DNA of 21,968 bases from assembly GCA_964427955.1 (NCBI GenBank), contig CAYRWY010000040.1, forward strand, positions 1 to 21,968, in the 5' to 3' direction. Of the stretch, positions 1-6,396 are shown in pieces. The notes beneath the pieces were generated by a model. That model was not told where the DNA came from, ran no database searches, and was given only the letters and a program-made list of their open reading frames with translations. Position 1 is the stretch's first letter. The number at the start of each line of letters is the position of its first letter. The stretch comes from JACRBK01 sp964427955. GTDB taxonomy: Bacteria > Chloroflexota > Anaerolineae > Aggregatilineales > Aggregatilineaceae. The position numbers and the translations under genes are program-made.

Positions 1-1
1 C

Positions 2-622
2 AAAGAGCCGGTGCTCGATCCGTTCCAGCGGCTCGTCAAGCGCGTGTTCGACGTCACGATGACGCTGCTGATGCTGATCCCCGGACTGCCCCTGATGGGG
101 ATCATTGCGGTGATCATCCGGCGCGACAGCCCCGGCCCGGCCATCTTCAAACAGGCGCGCATCGGCGAAGGCGGGCACCCGTTCACCATGTACAAGTTCC
201 GCTCGATGCACGTGGGGGCCGAAGCGCAGCAGGATCAGGTCACGAAGATCAACGACCAGGGCCAGGTGATCTATAAAAGCGCGGACGATCCCCGCGTGAC
301 CCGGGTGGGCCATTGGCTGCGCCGCACCAGCCTGGACGAACTGCCCCAGTTGTTCAACATCCTGCGCGGGGAAATGTCACTGGTCGGGCCGCGCCCCGAA
401 ATGCCCTGGCTGGTCGAGAAGTACGAACCCTGGCAGCGCAAGCGCTTCGAAGTCCCGCAAGGCTGGACCGGCTGGTGGCAGATCAGTGGCCGCGCCGACA
501 AGCCGATGTACCTGAACACCGAAGACGACCTGTACTACATCCGCAATTATTCGGTGTGGATGGACATCAAAATCTTGTGGTTGACCTTCCAAAGCGTGGT
601 CATGCGGCGCGGCGCGTATTGA
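2..622 (+). CDS. Bacterial sugar transferase (polyprenyl-phosphate sugar phosphotransferase), 5' end outside window
   Basis: This is the C-terminal catalytic part of a membrane sugar-phosphate transferase, the family that moves a hexose-1-phosphate from a nucleotide sugar onto a polyprenyl phosphate to start exopolysaccharide or O-antigen synthesis. What is visible: a hydrophobic segment (about residues 14-37 from the GTG at 11), then the family blocks PGPAIFKQ, TMYKFRSM, SLDELPQLFNILRGEMSLVG with PRPE, and the terminal WWQISGR segment. The frame is open to the left edge and full-length members usually have more N-terminal membrane helices, so the true start is probably upstream; the GTG at 11 is only an internal candidate. 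The gene ends 9 bp before the convergent zinc-finger gene, with no clear terminator between. Family call is firm; the sugar and the acceptor are unknown. Confidence 0.93.
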   Translation, partial: KEPVLDPFQRLVKRVFDVTMTLLMLIPGLPLMGIIAVIIRRDSPGPAIFKQARIGEGGHPFTMYKFRSMHVGAEAQQDQVTKINDQGQVIYKSADDPRVTRVGHWLRRTSLDELPQLFNILRGEMSLVGPRPEMPWLVEKYEPWQRKRFEVPQGWTGWWQISGRADKPMYLNTEDDLYYIRNYSVWMDIKILWLTFQSVVMRRGAY

Positions 623-631
623 GCGAGTCCT

Positions 632-910
632 CTACTCTTTGGGCTTGTACAGCCCGTAGCCGACCACGTCCTGATCGACGAAGCACCACACCCAATTTTC
701 GCCAGGCTGGAAGGACTGCATGAGCGGATGGCCGGTCTCGTGGAAGTGCCTGGTGGCGTGCTTGTTGGGCGACGAGTCGCAGCAGCCGACGTGGCCGCAG
801 ATCAGGCAGATGCGCAGGTGCAGCCACCAGCCGCCCGTTTTCAGACATTCTTCGCAGCCCTCGGCGCTGGGCGTAACGTGTTGAACCTGATCCAAATGCG
901 TGCAAGCCAT
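632..910 (-). CDS. UBP-type zinc finger protein (92 aa)
   Basis: A stand-alone small zinc-binding domain of the ZnF-UBP family, which in eukaryotic deubiquitinases binds the free C-terminus of ubiquitin; what bacterial versions bind is not established. Cys and His ligands are spread as expected: C3, H5, C19, C22, C35, C38, C43, H51, H55, H57 and H61, with the typical core CLICGHVGCCDS followed by H-x(3)-H-x-H-x(3)-H. It starts 14 bp downstream of the histidine kinase stop, with a GAGG Shine-Dalgarno just upstream of the ATG, so it is the last gene of the minus-strand operon. Placement next to a thioredoxin-reductase-like response regulator suggests a role as partner or regulator in that signalling set; this is inference. 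No other domain fits in 92 residues. Confidence 0.88.
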   Translation of the reverse strand: MACTHLDQVQHVTPSAEGCEECLKTGGWWLHLRICLICGHVGCCDSSPNKHATRHFHETGHPLMQSFQPGENWVWCFVDQDVVGYGLYKPKE

Positions 911-924
911 GATGTGCCTCGCTT

Positions 925-2304
925 CTATAACTGCCGGTCCTGGATCGGCAGGCGGATGATAAAACGCGTGTGTCCCGGTTGGGACTGGACTTCAATTGTG
1001 CCGTGATGCTGCTGGATCACCCGGTAGCTGATGTCCAGCCCCAGGCCGGTCCCGACACCCACTTCCTTGGTGGTAAAAAACGGCTCGAACAGGCGCGGTA
1101 GAATCTCCGGCGGGATGCCGGGGCCGTTGTCGGCAATTTCCACCATCACGTAATCGTTCTCGGCGCGCGTGATCACGGTCAGGCGGCCCTGGCCGTGCAT
1201 GGCGTCGATGGCGTTGTCGATCAGATTGGTCCACACCTGGTTCAGCTCTCCGCCGCGCGCCTGGATGGTGGGCAGGTGCGGATCGTATTCGCGCACCACC
1301 TCGACATCGCGCAGCTTGTGGCGCATGACCGTCAGCGTGGTTTCCAGTCCCCGGTGGAGATCGACGTCCTGCACGGGGGCCTGATCCATGAAGGTGTAGG
1401 ACTTGACGGCGGCGACCAGTTCCGAAATCCGCTGCGTGCTCTCTTCGATCTCCATGAGCAGGGAGGCCGCTTCCAGGGTGCAGGACAGCCAGGGCCACAC
1501 CTGGGGATCGTCCGGGAAATGCGCGGCCAGCCCCGCCAGGTCGTCCAGCGTCACCCCGGCGCTGACAAAAGTCGGCGCCAGATCCCAACTGTCGGGCACG
1601 GCGCGCGCTTCCAACCAGGCGGCAACTGCTTCTTCGCGGGCGCTTTGTTCGAGCGGCGGCAGCGGCACCCGGATCGCGGCGCGGCTGATCTGAGCCTGCT
1701 GGAAGGCGATCAGGACCTCAAGCTGCTCGCTGTTCAGGCCCCACAGTCCGAAGCGCAGGGTGTGCGCTTGCAGATCGGGCAGCGTCTCACGCAGGGTATG
1801 GGCGGCGCGGCGGGCCGCGGCGGACGGGTTGTTGAGTTCGTGCGCCAGCCCTGCCGACAGTTTGCCCAGCGCGGCCATTTTTTCCTGCTGCTTGAGGATC
1901 GTGACCGTGCCCTGCATCCGTTGGGCGGCGATTTGCAGAATGCGCATTCCCACCGTCGGACAGGCGGCGAACAGTTCGCGAAACGCGCGCTCGTCGAACA
2001 CCATCAAGCGGCAGGGCATGATCGCGCGCGCCGTGACGTTGGACGGCGTCTGGCTGAGTAACGCCTGCTCGCCTCCGACGATGCCGCGCGGTGTGGTGCC
2101 CAGGATCAGATCGCGGCCATCCACCACCCGGCTGACTTGCAGCTCCCCTTCCAGCACGATGTAAAACCGGTCGGCGGGGCCATTTTCCTGGAAGAAGTAA
2201 TCCCCGCTGGCGAGCTGTTCCTCGTGGCTGTGATCGACCAGCCAGCGCAGCTCGTCCTCGCCGATCCCTTCAAACAGGGGAATTTGATAGCGCGTGTCCA
2301 TCAT
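925..2304 (-). CDS. Sensor histidine kinase with N-terminal cyclic-nucleotide-binding-like domain (459 aa)
   Basis: Residues about 10-130 form a CRP/CNB-type sensor (GDYFFQENGPADRFYIVLEG, then GIVGGEQALL). A kinase core follows: H-box around H155 (GKLSAGLAHELNNP), N-box 360-368 (NLIDNAIDA), G1 392-397 (DNGPGI), F-box LFEPFFTTK and G2 GTGLGLD near 419-425. About 130 residues between the H-box and the helix at 285-300 are longer than usual and may carry a second sensing function. No transmembrane segment is seen, so it should be cytoplasmic. The ATG at 2304 overlaps the stop of the preceding gene as ATGA (4-bp overlap), arguing for translational coupling; the frame is open upstream to 2553 but that part lies inside the preceding gene and does not belong. 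A second ATG follows at once (2301). The neighbouring response-regulator fusion is the obvious partner. The ligand of the CNB domain is unknown. Confidence 0.93.
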   Translation of the reverse strand: MMDTRYQIPLFEGIGEDELRWLVDHSHEEQLASGDYFFQENGPADRFYIVLEGELQVSRVVDGRDLILGTTPRGIVGGEQALLSQTPSNVTARAIMPCRLMVFDERAFRELFAACPTVGMRILQIAAQRMQGTVTILKQQEKMAALGKLSAGLAHELNNPSAAARRAAHTLRETLPDLQAHTLRFGLWGLNSEQLEVLIAFQQAQISRAAIRVPLPPLEQSAREEAVAAWLEARAVPDSWDLAPTFVSAGVTLDDLAGLAAHFPDDPQVWPWLSCTLEAASLLMEIEESTQRISELVAAVKSYTFMDQAPVQDVDLHRGLETTLTVMRHKLRDVEVVREYDPHLPTIQARGGELNQVWTNLIDNAIDAMHGQGRLTVITRAENDYVMVEIADNGPGIPPEILPRLFEPFFTTKEVGVGTGLGLDISYRVIQQHHGTIEVQSQPGHTRFIIRLPIQDRQL

Positions 2305-3968
2305 TTCAACCTGGCAAGGTACTGGTGCACGAACTGCACGGAAATCGAGCCTTCGCCGACGGCGGACGCCACGCGCTTGACCGAGTTGGCGCGCACGTCC
2401 CCCACCGCGAACACGCCCGGCATACTGCTTTCCAGCAGGAACGGATCGCGATCCAGCGGCCAGTAGGCTTTGGGCGGCTTGCCGTCGTGGATCAACTGGG
2501 GACCGGTCAAGACGAAGCCGTAGCTGTCGCACTCGACCAGATCGGAAAGCCACTGCGTGCGCGGGATCGCGCCAATGAAGACGAACAGCGCCACGGCGGG
2601 ACAGACGTCTTCCTCGCCGGTCTGGCAGTTGGAAACCGTCAGCGCCTCGACGTGATCGTCGCCGTGCACGGCAGTGATCTCGGATTGCAGCCGGACCTCG
2701 ATATTCGGGTGGGCGTAAATCCGGTCCACGAGATACTGCGACATTTTTTCTTCGAGCGATGCCCCGCGCACCACCATCACGACCTTCGAGGCATATTCGA
2801 CCAGGTACATCGCCGCCTGGCCCGCCGAGTTGCCCGCCCCGACGATGTACGCCGGTTGATCGCGGCAGGACAGCACCTCGGTCAGCGCCGCGCCGTAGTA
2901 CACTCCGGCCCCGGTGAGCTTCTCGACGCCGGGCGCGTCCAGCTTACGATAGGTCAGGCCCACGGCCAGCACGACCGCATGACTGACGATCTCGCTGCCA
3001 TCGGCCAATGTGAGAATGCGATAGGGACCGTCCGCGCGCAGGCTGACCGCGTCCTGAGGAGTGAGGACCTCGACGCCGAAGCGCTTGGCCTGGGCCGTCG
3101 CCCGCCGCGCCAGGTCCGCCCCGCTCAAGCCGGAAGGAAAGCCCAGATAGTTCTCGATGCGCGAGCTGGTCCCGGCCTGACCGCCGGTGGCGTGCCGCTC
3201 GATCATGACTGTACTCAGCCCTTCCGACGCGCCGTACACCGCCGCGGCCAGCCCGCCCGGCCCGCCGCCCACAATCGCCAGATCGTAGAACGTCTTTCCG
3301 GCGTGAATCTGAAGGCCGACTTTTTCGGCGACGGTGGTGGGGGAAGGCGCTTCCATCACGGTCGAATCGGGATAGATCACCAGCGGCAGAGTGGCCTCGG
3401 TCTGCTCGAACTGCTCCAACACCTGCTGCGCCGCGGGGTCCTGTTCCAGATCGAGATACTCGTAGGGCACCTGGTTGCGCGCCAGAAAGTCCTTGACGGC
3501 GTGCGTTTCCGGCGACCAGCGGTGGCCGACGATGCGAATCCCCTCGAAGGGCGGATGGTAGGTCGCCAGCCAGTCTTCCAGCAGATCGTCCAGCACCGGG
3601 TAGAGCTTTTCTTCGGGCGGGTCCCAGGGCTTGAGCAGATAATAATGGACCGACACGGAATTGATCGCGTTGATGGCGGCGTCGGTATCGGCATAGGCCG
3701 TGAGCAGCACGCGCTTGGTGTCAGGATAGAGGCGCAGGGCGGCGGCCAGGAATTCGACGCCGTTCATCTGCGGCATCCGCTGATCGACCACGAACAGCGC
3801 GACCGGATCGTTGGTCTTGCGCAGCTCGCGCAGCGCGTCCAGCGCATCGGCCCCCGAGTTGGCGCGCATCACGCGGTACTGCTCGCCGTAGCGTTTGCGC
3901 AGATCGCGGACAATCGCTTGCAGCACACTGGCATCATCATCGACTGAAAAAATGACGGGTTTGGGCAT
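2301..3968 (-). CDS. Response regulator fused to thioredoxin-like domain and thioredoxin-reductase-like FAD/NAD(P) oxidoreductase
   Basis: Three domains in one protein of 555 aa. Residues 1-130: receiver domain with acidic cluster D10-D12, phosphoacceptor D62 (VVDQRMP) and K113 (LLKPW). Residues about 143-220: glutaredoxin/thioredoxin-like fold, but the place of the CxxC holds WSPET. Residues about 228-555: class II pyridine-nucleotide oxidoreductase with FAD motif GGGPGG (234-239), GGQAGTSSRIENYLGFP, NAD(P) motif VGAGNSAGQA (from 376) and the C-terminal FAD motif GVFAVGDVRA. The usual CATC redox pair is replaced by GAAL (359-362), so thioredoxin reduction by the standard route is not possible. 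The ATG at 3968 is preferred over the GTG at 3983 because GGAGAG sits about 8 nt before it. It lies about 20 bp after the LtrA-like gene and overlaps the kinase start. Likely a phosphorylation-controlled flavoenzyme; its substrate is unknown. Confidence 0.93.
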   Translation of the reverse strand: MPKPVIFSVDDDASVLQAIVRDLRKRYGEQYRVMRANSGADALDALRELRKTNDPVALFVVDQRMPQMNGVEFLAAALRLYPDTKRVLLTAYADTDAAINAINSVSVHYYLLKPWDPPEEKLYPVLDDLLEDWLATYHPPFEGIRIVGHRWSPETHAVKDFLARNQVPYEYLDLEQDPAAQQVLEQFEQTEATLPLVIYPDSTVMEAPSPTTVAEKVGLQIHAGKTFYDLAIVGGGPGGLAAAVYGASEGLSTVMIERHATGGQAGTSSRIENYLGFPSGLSGADLARRATAQAKRFGVEVLTPQDAVSLRADGPYRILTLADGSEIVSHAVVLAVGLTYRKLDAPGVEKLTGAGVYYGAALTEVLSCRDQPAYIVGAGNSAGQAAMYLVEYASKVVMVVRGASLEEKMSQYLVDRIYAHPNIEVRLQSEITAVHGDDHVEALTVSNCQTGEEDVCPAVALFVFIGAIPRTQWLSDLVECDSYGFVLTGPQLIHDGKPPKAYWPLDRDPFLLESSMPGVFAVGDVRANSVKRVASAVGEGSISVQFVHQYLARLK

Positions 3969-3988
3969 GAACTCACTCTCCACTTCGA

Positions 3989-5194
3989 TCAGGCGGCTTC
4001 AGCAGGGTGTTTGCCGTGGCGCGCGGCCAGGCGGGTATAACGATAGAGGTCGGTGATCACCTGTCCGAGGCACGCCGCCGCGATCAAGGCCAGCAGCACC
4101 CCGGCACCGAACGGCTCCCCGACGACGCCGATCACCAGGATGGCGATCCCGGCGCCAATGCGCACAAACGCCACCCGGTCCAGGGTCAGATCGTGCGTCC
4201 CTTCCGCCGTCGCCAGGTCCAGCAGGCCGATGGCGAACAGGGCGACACTGACCGCCCCGGCCATGAGCAGGCGGTAATCGGCTTCCAGGCCGTGCCCGGC
4301 TTCGAGTAACACGATCTTTTTAGACGCGACGCCAAAGGCGGTGATCGCGCCGACCAGCGGCAGGTGGCTGTAAACCCAGACCTGCCCCGCCATCTGGGTG
4401 CGGCGGACCACCGACCCTTTGACGTTGTCGAAATAGATCCACCACAGGCTGGCCGCGATCAGCAGCGCCAGCGCGCCGTACAGCCCGTTCGCGAGATGCA
4501 GCCCTTCCGCCTCGGAGGCGTGGGTGATCACCTTGATGAAGGCTTCGCCGAGCACGATGATCGTGAACAGGCCGAAGCGCTCCGGCAGGTGATGAGTATC
4601 GGGGGGCAGGTCCGCCTGCAAGCGGCGGGTGCTGGGCAGCAGCGGTGTCCCGAAGTCGATCACCAGCCCCACGCCCCACAGGACGAACCGCGCCGGTTCG
4701 GGCACAAAGATTGAGATCAGCCAGATCGACGCGGCCAGTCCAAACCCGGTAGCATAGCGGTTGGTCAGGCGGCGGGCCGGGGGCCGCAGCAGCCCGGCGC
4801 GCACGTACATCAGGATCAGCACGGCGCGGGCGCCGACATAGCCAGCGGCGAAGCCCGGCGAGGTGTGGCCCAGTCCATCGTGGATATTGATCGCCAGGAT
4901 CGAGATGGCAAACATCTGCGCGAACGTCAGCAGGCGGTGGCCGACGTCGTCCAGGTTGAAGCGCGTGATATAAAAGGCCGTCCCGGTCCATGTCCACCAG
5001 GTGGGGATGAACAGAACGGCGAAGCTCAGCACCCCTTTGAGCGAGAAGTCCTTGCTCAATTTGTCGCCCAGGGCAATCACGGTCGCCACATACACCAGAT
5101 CGTAAAACAGCTCCAGCCAGCCTACTTTTTGACCTTCACCGTGTTCGGGTTTCGAGGTACGCAGCCGTAAAACAGCGGATAAATCAGTCGGCAT
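3989..5194 (-). CDS. LtrA-type (low temperature requirement A) integral membrane protein, 401 aa
   Basis: A polytopic membrane protein with many hydrophobic helices from about residue 24 onward. The family hallmark ELFYDLVYV stands at residues 28-36 (compare the common ELFFDLVFV) and is followed by a Trp-rich segment (TWWTWTG). LtrA was named from a Listeria mutant unable to grow in the cold; its biochemical role is unknown. A good Shine-Dalgarno (AAGGAT) lies about 7 nt before the ATG. It is the first gene of the minus-strand operon and shares the AT-rich divergent control region with the + strand block. Its presence upstream of the two-component pair suggests that the membrane protein either feeds the signal or is the effector; the sequence does not decide. 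No enzymatic motif was seen. Confidence 0.9.
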   Translation of the reverse strand: MPTDLSAVLRLRTSKPEHGEGQKVGWLELFYDLVYVATVIALGDKLSKDFSLKGVLSFAVLFIPTWWTWTGTAFYITRFNLDDVGHRLLTFAQMFAISILAINIHDGLGHTSPGFAAGYVGARAVLILMYVRAGLLRPPARRLTNRYATGFGLAASIWLISIFVPEPARFVLWGVGLVIDFGTPLLPSTRRLQADLPPDTHHLPERFGLFTIIVLGEAFIKVITHASEAEGLHLANGLYGALALLIAASLWWIYFDNVKGSVVRRTQMAGQVWVYSHLPLVGAITAFGVASKKIVLLEAGHGLEADYRLLMAGAVSVALFAIGLLDLATAEGTHDLTLDRVAFVRIGAGIAILVIGVVGEPFGAGVLLALIAAACLGQVITDLYRYTRLAARHGKHPAEAA

Positions 5195-5368
5195 GGGGCA
5201 TCCTTAATCGTATGGGTTCGCCGGCATGGCGATGGTCCGATGACGATAATATAACAAAGTAGACTTCGAAATGACCGCATCGATTAAAGCCTCATTTTTT
5301 CCCCTTCCCTTGTAGTAAGATTTATATTATTAAAAGAAGAAATTCTTATAAAAAATCTATAAATAAAA

Positions 5369-5397
5369 TTGACATTTATCATGCAAATGCATAGAAT
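5369..5397 (+). promoter_or_regulatory. Sigma-70-type promoter for the + strand block
   Basis: TTGACA (5369-5374, 6/6 match to -35), 17-bp spacer, TAGAAT (5392-5397, 5/6 match to -10). The 18 bp just upstream are A/T tracts resembling an UP element. Transcription would start near 5404, giving a leader of about 94 nt before the GTG at 5498. It is the only near-consensus promoter noticed in the window. Confidence 0.75.
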
Positions 5398-5410
5398 TCA
5401 ACATGGAGCC

Positions 5411-5445
5411 GTGAATCAATCAACAACGGTTGATGTATTTTTCAC
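5411..5445 (+). promoter_or_regulatory. Inverted repeat/hairpin in the leader of the + strand block
   Basis: Nested arms GTGAA (5411-5415)/TTCAC (5441-5445) and ATCAAC (5419-5424)/GTTGAT (5429-5434) around a 4-nt loop. It lies just downstream of the predicted transcription start, where it could be an operator or a leader RNA stem. A T-run (5437-5442) follows the inner stem. The stem is short, so function is speculative. Confidence 0.35.
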
Positions 5446-5497
5446 AATCTATCCGGTTCGTTCACAGGGATTAACAATGATTCTAGGAGGCAACCCG

Positions 5498-6319
5498 GTG
5501 AAAAAAGTTCTCGTCATGTTATCCGAGTTTGGGTTCTGGGGTGAGGAACTGGTCGGCCCCCTGGAAGTCCTGGACGCCGCAGGTTACGAGTCCGTATTCA
5601 TGACCGCCAAGGGCCGTCGCGCTCAGGCTCTCCCACCCAGCATGGACCCGACTTATATCGATCCGCCGCTGGACAAGCCGGTCACGTCGGAATATTACGC
5701 GCAGAAAACCAAAGAAATCGACGCCTCGCCCCGCCTGGAAAACCCGGTCAACCTGTCCGAATGGTTCCCGGTGCGGCCCTACTTCAGCGCCCCGCACTTT
5801 GCCCACGCGCTGGAAGCTTACCACAACGAGCGCGACGAGCGGTGGGAAGAACTCAAGCAGTACGACGCGCTCCTGATGGTCGGCGGCAGCGGTCCGCTGA
5901 TCGACATGGTGAACAACCAGCGCCTGCACGACGTCATCCTGGGCTTCCTGACCCTGAACAAACTGATCGTCGCGGAATGCTACGCCGTCACGTGCCTGGC
6001 CTTCGCCCGCGACTGGACCGACCGCCGCAGCATCATTCGCGGCAAGCACGTCACCGGCCACGCGCTGGAATATGACTACAAAGACGGCACCGGCTTCCTG
6101 CGTACCAACCTGAATATGGGTCCGCCGCCGTACCCGCTGGAATTCATCCTGCGTGACGCGACCGCCCCCGATGGCCAGTATCACGGCGGGGTGGGGCACA
6201 CCATCTCCACTATCCTGGACTATCCCTTCCTGACCGGGCGTTCCACGCAAGACTCGCACCTGGTCGGCGAATTGATGGTCGAAGTGCTCGAACAAGGTCT
6301 GCGCCGCTACGGTTGGTAG
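5498..6319 (+). CDS. DJ-1/PfpI superfamily protein, large form (273 aa)
   Basis: A flavodoxin-like cysteine-dependent hydrolase/glyoxalase-type protein. The N-terminus KKVLVMLSEFGFWGEELVGP matches the superfamily opening strand and its conserved acidic position. Residues near 125-131 give GGSGPLID, and the nucleophile elbow is AECYAVTC with C161 as the likely catalytic Cys and a second Cys at 166. At 273 aa it is closer in size to Hsp31-like members than to the 170-190 aa PfpI type; some of these are glyoxalase III or deglycase-like, others of unknown function. The GTG at 5498 is preferred because a perfect AGGAGG (5485-5490) sits 7 nt before it; ATG 5477, with a weaker AGGGA, would add seven residues. 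First gene of the block, directly behind the strong promoter. Confidence 0.88.
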   Translation: MKKVLVMLSEFGFWGEELVGPLEVLDAAGYESVFMTAKGRRAQALPPSMDPTYIDPPLDKPVTSEYYAQKTKEIDASPRLENPVNLSEWFPVRPYFSAPHFAHALEAYHNERDERWEELKQYDALLMVGGSGPLIDMVNNQRLHDVILGFLTLNKLIVAECYAVTCLAFARDWTDRRSIIRGKHVTGHALEYDYKDGTGFLRTNLNMGPPPYPLEFILRDATAPDGQYHGGVGHTISTILDYPFLTGRSTQDSHLVGELMVEVLEQGLRRYGW

Positions 6320-6330
6320 CCACGACAGAG

Positions 6331-6375
6331 GATCGGGCGCAGCCCTGGCCGGATGCGCCCACTTCTCTCCCGATC
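6331..6375 (+). other. Intergenic stem-loop between PfpI and ThDP-enzyme genes
   Basis: GGGCGCA (6335-6341) pairs with TGCGCCC (6354-6360) over a 12-nt loop. GATCGGG (6331-6337) can alternatively pair with CCCGATC (6369-6375). No T-run follows, so it is not a classic terminator; it may be an RNA stability or processing element. Confidence 0.4.
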
Positions 6376-6396
6376 AGTGACATGAAAGAGTAAACA

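Larger units (their letters stand above)
5195..5497. promoter_or_regulatory. AT-rich divergent intergenic control region
   Basis: About 300 bp without a credible gene, between divergent operons. From about 5245 to 5480 it is much richer in A/T than anything else in the window, with runs such as ATTTATATTATTAAAAGAAG. It contains the + strand promoter (5369-5397), a short inverted repeat AAGAA-A-TTCTT (5337-5347), a leader hairpin (5411-5445) and, on the minus strand, a weak -10-like TATATT (complement of 5248-5253) without a good -35. An ATG at 5369 opens a frame into the PfpI gene, but it overlaps the -35 element and cannot be the real start. Confidence 0.75.

Noticed and set aside
925..2553. 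Longer histidine kinase starting near 2553
   Set aside because: The extra 83 residues lie in another frame of the preceding gene, are Arg-rich and show no domain, while the ATGA overlap at 2304-2301 gives a natural start before the CNB domain.
2325..3947. 540-aa + strand open frame opposite the response regulator fusion
   Set aside because: Antisense to a well-supported three-domain protein; composition is rich in H, R, G and D repeats without motifs.
5369..5497. ATG at 5369 as start of the first PfpI gene
   Set aside because: It overlaps the -35 promoter element and lies before the predicted transcription start; AGGAGG before GTG 5498 fits the family N-terminus.
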